NCBI GenBank assembly: GCA_017648105.1
Contig: JAGCJH010000036.1
Location: 1-49,878, forward strand
Length of the DNA stretch: 49,878 nucleotides
Origin: Tidjanibacter sp.
GTDB taxonomy: Bacteria; Bacteroidota; Bacteroidia; Bacteroidales; Rikenellaceae
Direction of reading: 5' to 3'
Part shown: in pieces, positions 33,947-43,239 of the stretch
Layout of the letters: each line of letters starts with the position of its first letter
Position numbering within the stretch: the first letter of the stretch is position 1
Notes under the pieces: generated by a model
Told to the model about the DNA's origin: nothing
Seen by the model: only the letters and a program-made list of their open reading frames with translations
Database searches by the model: none
Program-made: the position numbers and the translations under genes

Positions 33947-34501
33947 ATGAAACAGGAATTGATTATTGCAGGTTTCGGTGGACAGGGTGTCCTCTCGACC
34001 GGTAAAATTTTGGCATATTCGGGTATGTTGCAGGGTTATGAGGTTACTTGGTTGCCCAGCTACGGTCCCGAGATGCGTGGTGGTACTGCCAATGTAACCG
34101 TTGTGGTTAGCGACAAACCCGTCAGCTCGCCCATCGTTCACAAGTGCGACACTGTCATCGTGCTCAACCAGCAGAGCTTGGATAAGTTCGAGGCAAGCGT
34201 TCGCCCTGGTGGCAACCTCATCTATGATACCAACGGTATCACTACCCACCCTACTCGTAAAGACATCAACATCTACACCATCAATGCTACTGAGGAGTGC
34301 GCAAAGATGGGTAACGCTCGCCTTTTCAACACAATGATTTTGGGCGGTTACCTGAAAGTGTGCCCCATCGTAGATATGGAGTATGTGAAGGTGGGCTTGA
34401 AGAAATCGTTGCCCGAGCGTGCGTGGAAGACCCTTCCCGCCAACGAGCAGGCTATTCTTCACGGTGGCGAGATTATCACTCTCGTACACAAAGCCGAGTA
34501 A
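33947..34501 (+). CDS. 2-oxoacid:ferredoxin oxidoreductase gamma subunit
   Basis: 184-residue gamma subunit: N-terminal GFGGQGVLSTGKILAYSG (8-25) and the SYGPEMRGGTANV block are diagnostic of the POR/KOR/VOR gamma family, which binds CoA in known enzymes. Last gene of the delta-alpha-beta-gamma cluster, followed by a strong terminator. Confidence 0.95.
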   Translation: MKQELIIAGFGGQGVLSTGKILAYSGMLQGYEVTWLPSYGPEMRGGTANVTVVVSDKPVSSPIVHKCDTVIVLNQQSLDKFEASVRPGGNLIYDTNGITTHPTRKDINIYTINATEECAKMGNARLFNTMILGGYLKVCPIVDMEYVKVGLKKSLPERAWKTLPANEQAILHGGEIITLVHKAE

Positions 34502-34563
34502 AAGATTGACTCCACAGGTCAAAAGATAACAATCTATTTGACCACTTAAAACTTCAAAGGAGA

Positions 34564-34593
34564 GGGGCGATGCAATCCGCATCGCCCCTTTTT
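34564..34593 (+). terminator. Terminator of the 2-oxoacid oxidoreductase operon
   Basis: GGGGCGATGC (34564-34573), loop AATCC, GCATCGCCCC (34579-34588), then TTTTT. Perfect 10-bp stem. Confidence 0.92.
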
Positions 34594-34603
34594 GTGGAAT
34601 ATG

Positions 34604-34636
34604 AAAGTTGGCGAAGGTTTTCCTCCGCCAACTTTT
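34604..34636. terminator. Hairpin, likely gpmI terminator
   Basis: AAAGTTGGCG-A-AGG pairs with CCT-C-CGCCAACTTT (one mismatch, TTTT loop). On the minus strand the stem ends in TTT followed by CATATT, a weak U-tail. It lies 42 bases past the gpmI stop. Confidence 0.6.
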
Positions 34637-34677
34637 ACATATATATAATATATAAGGTGTGCCCTACTCTATTGGGA

Positions 34678-36207
34678 CTACTTGAAAGCAACAAGTGCTT
34701 TACCAGTCATCTCTTTGGGCTGCTCTACACCCATAAGTTTCAGCACGGTGGGCGCAACATCTGCCAATACACCATTCTCCACGCTTGCCACCCTATCCGA
34801 TACCACAATGATGGGCACGGGGTTCAATGAGTGTGCTGTATTGGGCGAGCCATCCTCATTCACTGCATTGTCGGCATTACCGTGATCGGCGATGATGACA
34901 ACCTCATAGCCATTCTCAACTGCGGTAGTAACCACATCTTTCACACAGCCATCCACAGTCTTTACAGCCTTATAGATTGCGTCCCACACACCTGTGTGAC
35001 CAACCATATCGCCATTTGCAAAGTTCAAAGCAATGAAGTCAAACTCCTGCTTTTTGAGCTCTGCAACAAGCGCCTCTGCAACCTCAGGGGCACTCATCTC
35101 GGGTTGAAGGTCGTATGTTGCAACCTTAGGCGAAGGAACCAAGATGCGGCTCTCGCCTGCAAACTCAGCTTCACGACCACCATTGAGGAAGAAGGTTACG
35201 TGTGCATATTTCTCAGTCTCAGCAATGCGCAACTGTTTCATACCGAGCGACGAAACATACTCGCCAATAGTATTTTCCACATTATCCTTGTCGAACAAGA
35301 TGTGCAGACCCTCAAACTTTGCATCATAGGGAGTCATACAGCAGTAGTAGAGAGGCAAGGTCTTCATACCCTCCTCGGGCATATCCTGCTGAGTGAGCAC
35401 AATAGTGAGCTCTTTTGCCCTATCATTACGGAAGTTGAAGAAGATAACCATATCATTAGCCTCAATCAAGCCGATGGGCTGGTCGTTCTCATCAACAGCA
35501 ACAATGGGTTTGATAAACTCATCGGTCACACCTTCTGCGTAGCTCTCTGCAACGGCAGCAATCATATCTGTAGCGTGCTTACCCTCGCCTTTAACAATCT
35601 GGTCGTAGGCAATCTTAACCCTCTCCCAGCGTTTGTCCCTATCCATTGCATAGTAGCGACCAATAATCGACGCAATCCTACCACCGCTAACTTTCAAGTG
35701 GTCCTCCAAAGCCTCGATGTAACCCTTGCCACTCTGAGGGTCGGTATCACGACCATCCATAAAGCAGTGTACAAAAGTTCTATCCGAAAGACCATACGCC
35801 TGAGCAATATCGAAGAGTTTATTGAGGTGCGACTGTTGGCTGTGTACGCCACCATCGCTCACAAGACCCATAAAGTGAACTTTCACGCCTTTCTCCTTTG
35901 CATACTCAAAAGCAGCCTTTACCTCCACATTCTCCATAATGGAGTTGTCACGGCAAGCACGATTGATCTTCACGAGGTCCTGATACACTACCCTACCAGC
36001 GCCAATATTGAGGTGACCCACCTCCGAGTTACCCATCTGACCCTCGGGCAGACCTACATTCTCGCCATCGGTGCGAAGCTCTGCATTGGGATACTTAGCC
36101 TCCAACGAGTTCATAAACTCGGGTTGTGCGGTATAGATAACATCTGCTTGGTTGTGACCACCCTTGCCCCAACCATCCAGAATCATAAGCAATACTTTCT
36201 GTGCCAT
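34678..36207 (-). CDS. gpmI: 2,3-bisphosphoglycerate-independent phosphoglycerate mutase
   Basis: 509-residue Mn-dependent enzyme of glycolysis interconverting 3- and 2-phosphoglycerate. Alkaline-phosphatase-like fold: metal Asp in ILDGWG (9-14), phosphorylated Ser S61 in [15 protein letters not shown], and the C-terminal metal site IADHGNADN. Length matches the family (about 510). Preceded by a 260-bp spacer dominated by a tandem repeat; I see no standard promoter box there. Confidence 0.97.
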   Translation of the reverse strand: MAQKVLLMILDGWGKGGHNQADVIYTAQPEFMNSLEAKYPNAELRTDGENVGLPEGQMGNSEVGHLNIGAGRVVYQDLVKINRACRDNSIMENVEVKAAFEYAKEKGVKVHFMGLVSDGGVHSQQSHLNKLFDIAQAYGLSDRTFVHCFMDGRDTDPQSGKGYIEALEDHLKVSGGRIASIIGRYYAMDRDKRWERVKIAYDQIVKGEGKHATDMIAAVAESYAEGVTDEFIKPIVAVDENDQPIGLIEANDMVIFFNFRNDRAKELTIVLTQQDMPEEGMKTLPLYYCCMTPYDAKFEGLHILFDKDNVENTIGEYVSSLGMKQLRIAETEKYAHVTFFLNGGREAEFAGESRILVPSPKVATYDLQPEMSAPEVAEALVAELKKQEFDFIALNFANGDMVGHTGVWDAIYKAVKTVDGCVKDVVTTAVENGYEVVIIADHGNADNAVNEDGSPNTAHSLNPVPIIVVSDRVASVENGVLADVAPTVLKLMGVEQPKEMTGKALVAFK

Positions 36208-36251
36208 TTTCTTTTATTTTTATTTGTAAATTTTTCTTTTTCTCCGCTTAA

Positions 36252-36457
36252 AGCGGAACCAAAAACTTTTAGCGCTGACTTTGTTCAGCCTTAATTCGGA
36301 GCCGCCCTCACAAAAGTGCCACTCTGGCACAAAAGCGGAACCAAAAACTTTTAGTGCAGACTTTGCTCAGCCTTAATTCGGAACCACCCTCACAAAAGTG
36401 CCACTCTGGCACAAAAGCGGAACCAAAAACTTTTAGCGCTGACTTCGCTCAGCCTTT
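36252..36457. repeat. 82-bp tandem repeat, about 2.5 copies, with internal palindromes
   Basis: Copies begin at 36252, 36334 and 36416, exactly 82 bases apart, each starting AGCGGAACCAAAAACTTTTA. Each full copy includes the perfect hairpin GTGCCA-CTC-TGGCAC (36316-36330 and 36398-36412). The first and third copies also hold GCTGA-6-TCAGC; the second has one mismatch there. The third copy is truncated at about 36457. It occupies the gap between alaS and gpmI (36208-36467), with no credible gene. Function unknown. Confidence 0.85.
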
Positions 36458-36467
36458 ACAATAATAA

Positions 36468-39083
36468 TTATTTTACGATGCCAAGAATCATCTCCTCTGC
36501 AACAGCGATGGCTTTCTCCAAGCCCTCAGGATTCTTACCGCCCGCAGTTGCGTAGAAGGGCTGACCGCCACCGCCACCCTGCATCTCTTTTGCAGCGTTG
36601 CGCACGATGTCACCTGCCTTAACGCCCGCCTTCACGAGGTTGTCGCCAACAGCTACTGCCAACATAGGCTTGCCACCCTCACGGCTACCAAGCACGATTG
36701 CCACATCGGGATTTGCGGTGCGGAGTGCATAAACTGCATCCTTAACCATATCAACAGGCATATCAATAATCTTCGAGATTACGCTCCTATCGCCAATGAG
36801 ACTGCCAATCTCAGCAGCCACAGCCTTAGCTTTCTCTGCACGGAAGCCCTCAATCTCCTTGCGAAGCTCGGCATTATCCTCAATCATCTTCTTGATGGAC
36901 TGCAAGAGTGCGGGCGAGCCCACGCTCTTCTGAATCTCTTTGAGGGTCTCTTCGAGTTTATATCCTGCCTCCTCAGCTACGCCACCTGCGATAGCCTCGA
37001 TACGCCTTACACCTGCCGAAATAGCACTCTCGCTCACAATCTTAAACTGACCAATAGCACCCGTAGCGCTCACGTGGGTACCACCACAAAGCTCTACACT
37101 CTCGCCAAAGCGAATCATCCTCACTTTGTCACCATACTTCTCGCCGAAGAGCATCATTGCGCCAGCCTTCTGTGCCTCCTCAATGGAGCACTCACGATTC
37201 TCATCAAGTGCATAGTTTGCACGAATCATACGATTAACCTCCTTCTCCACCTGACGCAACTCCTCGTCGGTCACTTTCTGGAAGTGCGAGAAGTCGAAGC
37301 GCAAGTAGTCGGGGCATACGAGCGAGCCCTTCTGCTCTACGTGCGAGCCAAGAAGGTCACGAAGTGCCTTGTGCATCAAGTGGGTCACGGAGTGGTGACG
37401 AGCCGAAGCAAGGCGACTCTCCTCATCAACGGTTGCCACAAATGTTGCCTCCACATTTGCGGGAAGCTCCGACACGATGTGAATAGGAAGACCATTCTCC
37501 TTAATGGTGTCTACTACTGCAAGGAGTGTACCCTCTGCCTCAATAGTACCCTTATCGCCTACCTGACCACCACTATTTGCATAGAAGGGTGTGCGGTCGA
37601 ATACGAGCTGATAGAGAGTTTTGCCTTTGGTGGTTACTTTGCGGTAGCGTACAATCTTAACCTCTGCGGTAAGGTTGTCGTAGCCCACAAACTCGGTGGT
37701 TGCACCAGCAACAATCTCTACCCAGTCGTCGTTCTCCACAACTGCTGCGTTGCGTGAACGAGCCTTCTGAGCCTGCAACTCAACATCAAATGCCTCCAAA
37801 TCTACGCTCATACCATTCTCCCTTGCGATAAGCTCTGTGAGGTCGATGGGGAAACCATAGGTATCATAGAGGGTAAATGCCGACTTACCATCAATAACGC
37901 TCTTACCCGCAGCACGGCTCTTATTCATAACACCCTCCAAGAGGTTGATACCTGTTGCGAGGGTTTTGAGGAATGCAGTCTCCTCTTCGCAGATAACGCT
38001 CACGATCAGATTCTGCTGTGCTTTAAGTTCGGGGAACTGCTCGCCCATCTGCTCAACAAGACCGGGAACAAGTTTGCAGATGAAAGGCTCGTTGAAGCCG
38101 AGGTAGGTGTAGCCATACCTCACAGCACGACGCAAAATTCGACGGATAACATAACCTGCCTTTACATTGCTGGGCAACTGACCATCGGCAATCGAGAACG
38201 AAATGGTACGCAAGTGGTCTGCGATAACCCTCATTGCAACATCTGCCTTTGCGTCCTCACCATAGCGTTTACCCGAAAGAGCTGCAATCTCGCTAATGCG
38301 AGTCTGGAACACATCGGTATCGTAGTTGCTCTGCTTATTTTGAAGCACCATACAGAGGCGCTCAAAGCCCATACCAGTGTCGATATGTTTGTGAGGCAGG
38401 GGTTCGAGCGAGCCGTTTGCCTTACGATTGAACTGCATAAATACGAGGTTCCAAATCTCGATTACGAGGTGGTGACCCATATTTACCATCTCACGACCAG
38501 GCTTCTCGGCAATCTCCTCCTCGCTACGGAGATCGAAGTGAATCTCACTACAAGGACCACAGGGACCGGTCTCGCCCATCTCCCAGAAGTTGTCGTGTTT
38601 GTTACCGAGAATGATGTGGTCCTCGGGAAGATACTGTTTCCACATATCATATGCCTCCTGGTCCATAGGCACGCCCTCCTCGGGAGCACCCTCAAATACG
38701 GTGGCATAGAGCCTATCTTTGGGCATCTTATAGACCTCAGTGAGAAGCTCCCAAGCCCAATCAATCGCCTCTTTTTTGAAGTAGTCGCCAAAAGACCAGT
38801 TGCCGAGCATCTCGAACATTGAGTGGTGGTAGGTGTCGTGAACTACCTCTTCGAGGTCGTTGTGCTTACCCGAAACACGCAAACACTTCTGAGTGTCGGC
38901 TGCACGATTGTATTTCTTCTCGGCATTACCGAGGAAGATATCCTTAAACTGGTTCATACCAGCATTGGTAAACATAAGTGTGGGATCGTTCTTCACCACC
39001 ATAGGAGCAGAAGGCACAATAGTGTGCTCTTTGCTCTCAAAAAAGTCAAGAAATTTCTTCCTGATTTCGTTTGATGTCATCAT
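36468..39083 (-). CDS. alaS: Alanine--tRNA ligase
   Basis: 871-residue class II synthetase. The N-terminal catalytic core begins [19 protein letters not shown] and contains TDLTFTNAGM-like motif 2 ([13 protein letters not shown]). The editing domain shows [12 protein letters not shown] (HxxxH zinc site) and [10 protein letters not shown]. The C-terminal DHHA1/C-Ala region ends with [15 protein letters not shown]. Two ATGs lie side by side at the start (39083 and 39080); either may be used. Length is typical (about 875). Confidence 0.98.
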   Translation of the reverse strand: MMTSNEIRKKFLDFFESKEHTIVPSAPMVVKNDPTLMFTNAGMNQFKDIFLGNAEKKYNRAADTQKCLRVSGKHNDLEEVVHDTYHHSMFEMLGNWSFGDYFKKEAIDWAWELLTEVYKMPKDRLYATVFEGAPEEGVPMDQEAYDMWKQYLPEDHIILGNKHDNFWEMGETGPCGPCSEIHFDLRSEEEIAEKPGREMVNMGHHLVIEIWNLVFMQFNRKANGSLEPLPHKHIDTGMGFERLCMVLQNKQSNYDTDVFQTRISEIAALSGKRYGEDAKADVAMRVIADHLRTISFSIADGQLPSNVKAGYVIRRILRRAVRYGYTYLGFNEPFICKLVPGLVEQMGEQFPELKAQQNLIVSVICEEETAFLKTLATGINLLEGVMNKSRAAGKSVIDGKSAFTLYDTYGFPIDLTELIARENGMSVDLEAFDVELQAQKARSRNAAVVENDDWVEIVAGATTEFVGYDNLTAEVKIVRYRKVTTKGKTLYQLVFDRTPFYANSGGQVGDKGTIEAEGTLLAVVDTIKENGLPIHIVSELPANVEATFVATVDEESRLASARHHSVTHLMHKALRDLLGSHVEQKGSLVCPDYLRFDFSHFQKVTDEELRQVEKEVNRMIRANYALDENRECSIEEAQKAGAMMLFGEKYGDKVRMIRFGESVELCGGTHVSATGAIGQFKIVSESAISAGVRRIEAIAGGVAEEAGYKLEETLKEIQKSVGSPALLQSIKKMIEDNAELRKEIEGFRAEKAKAVAAEIGSLIGDRSVISKIIDMPVDMVKDAVYALRTANPDVAIVLGSREGGKPMLAVAVGDNLVKAGVKAGDIVRNAAKEMQGGGGGQPFYATAGGKNPEGLEKAIAVAEEMILGIVK

Positions 39084-39131
39084 ACTCTTTCTGAAATTAT
39101 ATCGTTATCAATTATACTCATATTTTCAAGG

Positions 39132-39162
39132 TTGCAAAATTACATATTTTACTCTAATTTTG
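39132..39162 (+). promoter_or_regulatory. Promoter of the M23 pair operon
   Basis: TTG (39132-39134), 20 bases, TAATTTTG (39155-39162). Perfect consensus; start expected near 39169 and a leader of about 23 bases. Confidence 0.72.
39135..39142 (-). promoter_or_regulatory. Promoter -7 box of alaS
   Basis: Minus strand TAATTTTG, an exact TAnnTTTG. Predicted start about 39128, a 45-base leader. It overlaps the N20 spacer of the plus-strand promoter at 39132-39162. Confidence 0.5.
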
Positions 39163-39191
39163 CCCTCTGAAAGAGTGCCATTTTTCAAGAA

Positions 39192-40181
39192 ATGTACAAA
39201 AAAGAGTATAAATTTAACCCCAAGACGCTCGCCTACGAACAAATTGAGCGTCCAAAGCGCCTGAAACGCTTTACAATCATCAGGCGTGCACTCCTTTTTA
39301 TACTCGCTTCACTGGTCGTAAACCTCGTCTATTCGCTTACATATTACACTCCGAAGTTACGCTCTTTGGAGGCGGAAGGAAGCCGACTTGCAGGTAAATT
39401 TGCGGTACTCGACAGCCGTATGGCTGCCACCAATGAGAAGGTCACTTCGCTTGCCCAGCGTGACAACTATGTCTATCGTTCGCTCTTCGGTGCCGACACG
39501 CTCACAATTGCAGGTATCTACACTCCATATTCGGAGGCAACATATAGCACTCTAAATGGCGATTACAACGGCATTGTTCGCAACTCGTGGCGCTCGCTCG
39601 ATGCGCTTACAAGAGAGATTTACCGCCAGAGTCGCTCGCTCGATGAGTTACAGATACTCTCGAAGGATAAGGAGAAAATGGCGGCGTCCATTCCCGCAAT
39701 TTGGCCCATCAACAAGAAAGATTTGCGTGGTCCCATTGGTGCATTTGGTCGCAGGCTCCACCCCATTTATAAGCGCTACATTCCCCATAAAGGCATCGAC
39801 TTCGGAGGTCGAAGAGGCGACCCTATCTATGCCACTGGCAACGGTAAGGTGGTGCGCTCCGAGAAGGGTTTGCGTCGCAAGGGTTATGGTCAGCAGTTGG
39901 TCATTGATCACGGTTTTGGCTACAAGACCCGCTACGCACACCTAAACGAACGACTTGTTGTTGTAGGTCAGGAGGTTAAGCGTGGAGAACTTATTGGTTA
40001 TATGGGTTCAACGGGTGGTTCGACGGGTCCCCACCTCCACTATGAAGTTATCTATATGGGCAACAATGTCGATCCCATCAACTACTTCCGCAGGGATATG
40101 ACCGAGGCTGAGTTCGACCACATCATCGAGCAGGCTAAGACCACTACCTTTGAAACAATCGAGGGCACAAGCAATGAGTAG
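39192..40181 (+). CDS. Membrane-anchored M23 peptidase
   Basis: 329 residues. A cytoplasmic N terminus, one TM (about 33-50), a helical periplasmic stretch (55-165), then an M23 domain (about 175-300) with H199/D203 (HKGIDFG), a YAHL block and GPHLHYEV. All zinc ligands are present, so it could be an active peptidoglycan endopeptidase, although many similar anchored proteins act as scaffolds or activators. It overlaps the following paralogue by 8 bases and shares its architecture. Confidence 0.9.
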   Translation: MYKKEYKFNPKTLAYEQIERPKRLKRFTIIRRALLFILASLVVNLVYSLTYYTPKLRSLEAEGSRLAGKFAVLDSRMAATNEKVTSLAQRDNYVYRSLFGADTLTIAGIYTPYSEATYSTLNGDYNGIVRNSWRSLDALTREIYRQSRSLDELQILSKDKEKMAASIPAIWPINKKDLRGPIGAFGRRLHPIYKRYIPHKGIDFGGRRGDPIYATGNGKVVRSEKGLRRKGYGQQLVIDHGFGYKTRYAHLNERLVVVGQEVKRGELIGYMGSTGGSTGPHLHYEVIYMGNNVDPINYFRRDMTEAEFDHIIEQAKTTTFETIEGTSNE

Positions 40182-41127
40182 GCGTTACAACATATATCCT
40201 CCCAGCGAGAGCCGAGCAAGTCGCTTTGGCTCGGTCGTTGGTCGCATACTATCCAATGTTGTGCTCTTTGCGCTGTCGCTTGTTGGCATATATCTGCTAT
40301 TCACGCTTTTTGACACCCCCACCCAGCACTCACAACGAGTGCGCAACGAGCGTTTGATAGCAGACTACACCGCCATTGAGGGGCGATACGACACTGTGCA
40401 GTTGGTTTTGGATAATGTTATTGAGAGGGACAAAAATGTATTTCGCATCCTCTTTGAGTCGGAGCCTTATGAGTTTGCCGACAACTCCACCGACCTGCGC
40501 TGGAACAACCACGAGCGCTTAGCAAAGATGAGCGAAACGGAACTATACCGAGAGATGAACGAACGAATGAGTCGCTTTGAGAGCAATGAGCAACACCTCT
40601 CGACCGTCTTTGCGAGGATGTCGCAGGCTGTGGATAGTATGGGCACAAAAGCGAATAATATCCCTGCTATTCAGCCTGTTATCAATAACGAGCTCACACT
40701 TCTCACCGCCCCCTATGGTATGCTAATTCACCCCTTCTACAAAAGCCTTGTGTCGCATCAAGGCGTGGATTACACCGTGCCTACCGGCTCTCGTGTATTT
40801 GCCACTGCCGACGGCAAGGTCAAGGAGGTAAAGACCCGCAAGACAACCTCTGGTCGCTACATCGTCATCGAGCACGGCAACGGCTACGAAACGCAGTATA
40901 GCCACCTTTCGCAAATTGATGTAAAGAAGGGACAGAAGGTGCGTCGAGGCGACATCATCGGTCTGACGGGCAATAGCGGACTCTCGCTCTCGCCCCATCT
41001 CCATTATGAAATCAAGCACAATGGAATGAGGGTTGATCCAATCCACTACTTCTTTATGGAGCTCACGCCCCACCAGTACCAGCGTATGATAAAGATTGCG
41101 CAGAGTGGTATGCAATCGTTTGACTAA
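40174..41127 (+). CDS. Second membrane-anchored M23 peptidase
   Basis: 317 residues from ATG 40174. An upstream in-frame TTG at 40150 is less likely. Same layout as the previous gene: TM at about 24-44, helical region (about 50-160), M23 domain with H195/D199 (HQGVDYT) and SPHLHYEI, zinc ligands intact. The sequences have diverged, so this is an old tandem duplication. Translational coupling to the first gene (8-base overlap) suggests the two work together, perhaps as a heteromer. Confidence 0.9.
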   Translation: MSRRYNIYPPSESRASRFGSVVGRILSNVVLFALSLVGIYLLFTLFDTPTQHSQRVRNERLIADYTAIEGRYDTVQLVLDNVIERDKNVFRILFESEPYEFADNSTDLRWNNHERLAKMSETELYREMNERMSRFESNEQHLSTVFARMSQAVDSMGTKANNIPAIQPVINNELTLLTAPYGMLIHPFYKSLVSHQGVDYTVPTGSRVFATADGKVKEVKTRKTTSGRYIVIEHGNGYETQYSHLSQIDVKKGQKVRRGDIIGLTGNSGLSLSPHLHYEIKHNGMRVDPIHYFFMELTPHQYQRMIKIAQSGMQSFD

Positions 41128-41142
41128 AAACCCTGAAACACG

Positions 41143-41442
41143 ATGGAAATAGCGGAAATTATCACACTTTGGTGGCTGGCAGCACTCTTTGCACTTTTCG
41201 GCATCCTCATTCTGATTGGCAAGGGCGATTGGTTGATTTCGGGTTACAACACTGCCTCCGCCGAGAAGCGTGCGCAGTATAACATCCGTCGCTTGCGACT
41301 TGTAATGGGCATCACTTGCCTTGCAATGGGCGTGGTTATGCTCCTGGCACCCATTGTTAAGTACGAGATGTTCATCCTCGTCACCACACTTCCCATCGTC
41401 ATTCCCGCCCTCATCCTCTCCAACACTTGGGCAAAGAATTAG
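41143..41442 (+). CDS. Small membrane protein, DUF3784-like
   Basis: 99 residues with a helix at about 8-27, a soluble loop containing GDWLISGYNTASAEKRAQY (about 29-47), then helices at about 52-69 and 73-92. The GYNT-x-S-x-E-(E/K)-(K/R) loop is characteristic of the DUF3784 family of small membrane proteins of unknown function. It follows the second M23 gene by 15 bases and ends the operon. Confidence 0.8.
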   Translation: MEIAEIITLWWLAALFALFGILILIGKGDWLISGYNTASAEKRAQYNIRRLRLVMGITCLAMGVVMLLAPIVKYEMFILVTTLPIVIPALILSNTWAKN

Positions 41443-41463
41443 CCGACAGATACAACGCATAAC

Positions 41464-41495
41464 AAAAAGGATAGCTTGTGCAAGCTATCCTTTTT
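41464..41495. terminator. Bidirectional terminator
   Basis: AAAAAGGATAGCTTG (41464-41478), 2-base apex, CAAGCTATCCTTTTT (41481-41495): a perfect 15-bp palindrome with A and T runs on its ends. It separates the M23 operon and the convergent thioesterase gene. Confidence 0.9.
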
Positions 41496-41505
41496 ATTTA
41501 TTCTC

Positions 41506-41919
41506 CTACTCTGCTTTGAATAATTTTGCAAACCACTCGGGGGCGTGGCAGGGGCGGCGGGTGGTGGAGTTTACGAAGACGAGTTCCACGAAGCCCGTAT
41601 TGACCAGTTCGCCCGCCTCGTTGCGGATTTCGTGGTCGAAGCGCAAACGAGCGCCCTTAATGTCGTGCATCTTAACCGTGATGGTCAGCAGATCGTCGTA
41701 CCTTGCGGGCGTGAGGAATTTCATACCCACCTCCCTAACAGGCATCATTACTCCCCCCTCTTCCATTGCCTTATAGGTAAAACCTCGCTCACGCAAGAGT
41801 TCCGTGCGAGCATACTCATAATACACAGGGTAATTGGAGTGGTGGACAACGCCCATCTGGTCGGTCTCTTTATAGCGAACACGCAATTTGATATCCTTTT
41901 CGTAAATAATATTTTCCAT
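41506..41919 (-). CDS. Acyl-CoA thioesterase, YbgC/4HBT hot-dog family
   Basis: 137 residues. The 4HBT signature YKETDQMGVVHHSNYPVYYE (about 16-35) contains the active-site Asp. Single hot-dog domain of standard length. It hydrolyses acyl-CoA thioesters in the cytosol; substrate unknown. In proteobacteria YbgC sits with tol-pal, but here it follows a FAD synthetase-like gene by 12 bases in the rex unit. Confidence 0.92.
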   Translation of the reverse strand: MENIIYEKDIKLRVRYKETDQMGVVHHSNYPVYYEYARTELLRERGFTYKAMEEGGVMMPVREVGMKFLTPARYDDLLTITVKMHDIKGARLRFDHEIRNEAGELVNTGFVELVFVNSTTRRPCHAPEWFAKLFKAE

Positions 41920-41931
41920 ATTATCAGTAGT

Positions 41932-42495
41932 TTATAGTTTATGTCCCAATAATTTTTCAGCCGCCTCCAAGTCGCCAATTTCCAGCAGATTGCGTATGAC
42001 CGATGAGGACACCTTGCCCCCCTCGAAAGTAAATGCCGAAGCCCTCACAACCTCAAAGCCATACTGCCTACCCAAGCACTCGAAGTGGTCTTCGGGAAGG
42101 TTGCGATCGTGCCCAAATCGGTGGTTGTAGCCCACCACAAGGGTCGCCATACCGAGCCTCTCCACGAGGTAATCCCTCACAAACTCCTCAGCCGAGAGAG
42201 CCGCAAATGCCATATTAAACTCCACGACAATGAGCTCATCCACCCCTTGCTTAGCAAGCAGTTCTGCCTTACGCTCTGTGGAGGTCAGGAGCCTAAACTC
42301 CCCGCCACGAGGCAAAACCTCACGAGGATGGGGCGAAAAGGTTACGACCACACTCCTACCCCCTATCCTCTGCGCCTGTGCGACAACCTCACCAAGCAGT
42401 GCCGAGTGCCCGAGATGGACACCATCGAACGACCCGATAGTAACAACGGGGCGCACAATCTTTGGCAAGTGATCGAAGCCGTAGTAAATATTCAT
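41932..42495 (-). CDS. Single-domain FAD synthetase (RibF N-terminal domain only)
   Basis: 187 residues. Nucleotidyltransferase domain with TIGSFDGVHLGH (19-30) and SSSVIRNLLEIGDLEAAEKLLG (about 163-184), as in the FMN adenylyltransferase half of bifunctional RibF (about 310 residues). The protein ends LLGHKL, exactly where the riboflavin-kinase domain normally begins; no kinase remnant lies in any frame before the thioesterase gene. It would make FAD from FMN and ATP if active. Embedded between rex and a thioesterase gene. Confidence 0.85.
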   Translation of the reverse strand: MNIYYGFDHLPKIVRPVVTIGSFDGVHLGHSALLGEVVAQAQRIGGRSVVVTFSPHPREVLPRGGEFRLLTSTERKAELLAKQGVDELIVVEFNMAFAALSAEEFVRDYLVERLGMATLVVGYNHRFGHDRNLPEDHFECLGRQYGFEVVRASAFTFEGGKVSSSVIRNLLEIGDLEAAEKLLGHKL

Positions 42496-42513
42496 ATAAA
42501 GGGGTGTAAGCGA

Positions 42514-43158
42514 TTAAATATCTGAGCGTTCCTGCTCCTTTACGAAGTAGGCAACCTTCTCCAAAAGGGTTGTAATATCGTAGTTCTCAACAACAATGCC
42601 GAGTGGGAAATTGAGGGGTTTGGAAGTGAAGTTCAAAACACCCTTGATACCTGCATTGACAATGGGCAAAACCACATCCTCCGCCACACGAGTGGGGCAC
42701 GAAAGGATGACAATGTTGATATCCGACTCCTCCACTCTTTCGGCAAACTCCGTCATCGAGTAGCAGGGAATCTCGTCGATAGTCGTGCCAACCTTCTCAT
42801 CATCCACATCAAATGCTGCAACAATCTTCAAATTCAAACCCTTGCTATTGAAATACTTGGTAATCGCCTGTCCGAGATGTCCCATACCAATAACGCCAAT
42901 GTTCATAGGCTGTGGAGCGTCGAGAATGTCGCTAATGAAATCCGCCAACACGCTCACATCATAGCCTTTTTTCGTATCACTCGAAAAGCCAATGAGCATC
43001 AAATCCCTACGCACCTGCACAGCCGTAAGACCGTGAATACCAGCAAGTACGTGGGAGAAAATATGAGTGATGCCCTGCTTCTGACAGCGCAGCAAGGTGC
43101 GACGATATTCACTGAGTCGCTCGACGGTTTTTTCGGGAAGTGCCTGCAAATCTGACAT
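42514..43158 (-). CDS. rex: Redox-sensing transcriptional repressor Rex
   Basis: 214-residue Rex. N-terminal winged helix (about 1-80) with the family pattern KTVERLSEYRRTL and AVQVRRDLMLIG (VRRDL recognition region). NAD(H)-binding Rossmann domain starts NIGVIGMGHLGQAI (about 86-99). A C-terminal swapped helix ends the chain. Rex leaves DNA when NADH is high. The Rex-like site in front of nqr (5050-5067) makes Nqr a candidate target. First gene of the unit. Confidence 0.96.
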   Translation of the reverse strand: MSDLQALPEKTVERLSEYRRTLLRCQKQGITHIFSHVLAGIHGLTAVQVRRDLMLIGFSSDTKKGYDVSVLADFISDILDAPQPMNIGVIGMGHLGQAITKYFNSKGLNLKIVAAFDVDDEKVGTTIDEIPCYSMTEFAERVEESDINIVILSCPTRVAEDVVLPIVNAGIKGVLNFTSKPLNFPLGIVVENYDITTLLEKVAYFVKEQERSDI

Positions 43159-43191
43159 AAAAAATTATCTCTTTTACTGTTCAATAACCTA

Positions 43192-43199
43192 CAAAGGTA
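43192..43199 (-). promoter_or_regulatory. Promoter -7 box of rex
   Basis: Minus strand TACCTTTG, an exact TAnnTTTG. A TTTG lies 22 bases upstream. Predicted start near 43185, a 27-base leader. Confidence 0.6.
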
Positions 43200-43201
43200 A
43201 C

Positions 43202-43228
43202 AATTTTGATTAAATTTGCATCAAAATT
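43202..43228. promoter_or_regulatory. 9-bp inverted repeat framing the HAD gene promoter box
   Basis: AATTTTGAT (43202-43210) and ATCAAAATT (43220-43228) form a perfect inverted repeat with a 9-base spacer that contains TAAATTTG (43211-43218), a plus-strand -7 box. It also overlaps the -33 area of the rex promoter. A dimeric repressor site is an inference; it does not resemble the Rex consensus. Confidence 0.45.
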
Positions 43229-43239
43229 CAGTAGCAACT

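Noticed and set aside
31825-34582. Two minus-strand frames of over 410 codons opposite the 2-oxoacid oxidoreductase genes
   Set aside because: The plus-strand genes have clear cofactor motifs and operon spacing; the antisense frames show none.
34831-36294. 487-codon plus-strand frame opposite gpmI
   Set aside because: Fully antisense to gpmI, whose catalytic motifs are intact. The antisense product looks like composition-driven noise.
36252-36457. 82-bp repeats as a CRISPR array
   Set aside because: The whole 82-bp unit repeats without variable spacers, and no cas genes are present.
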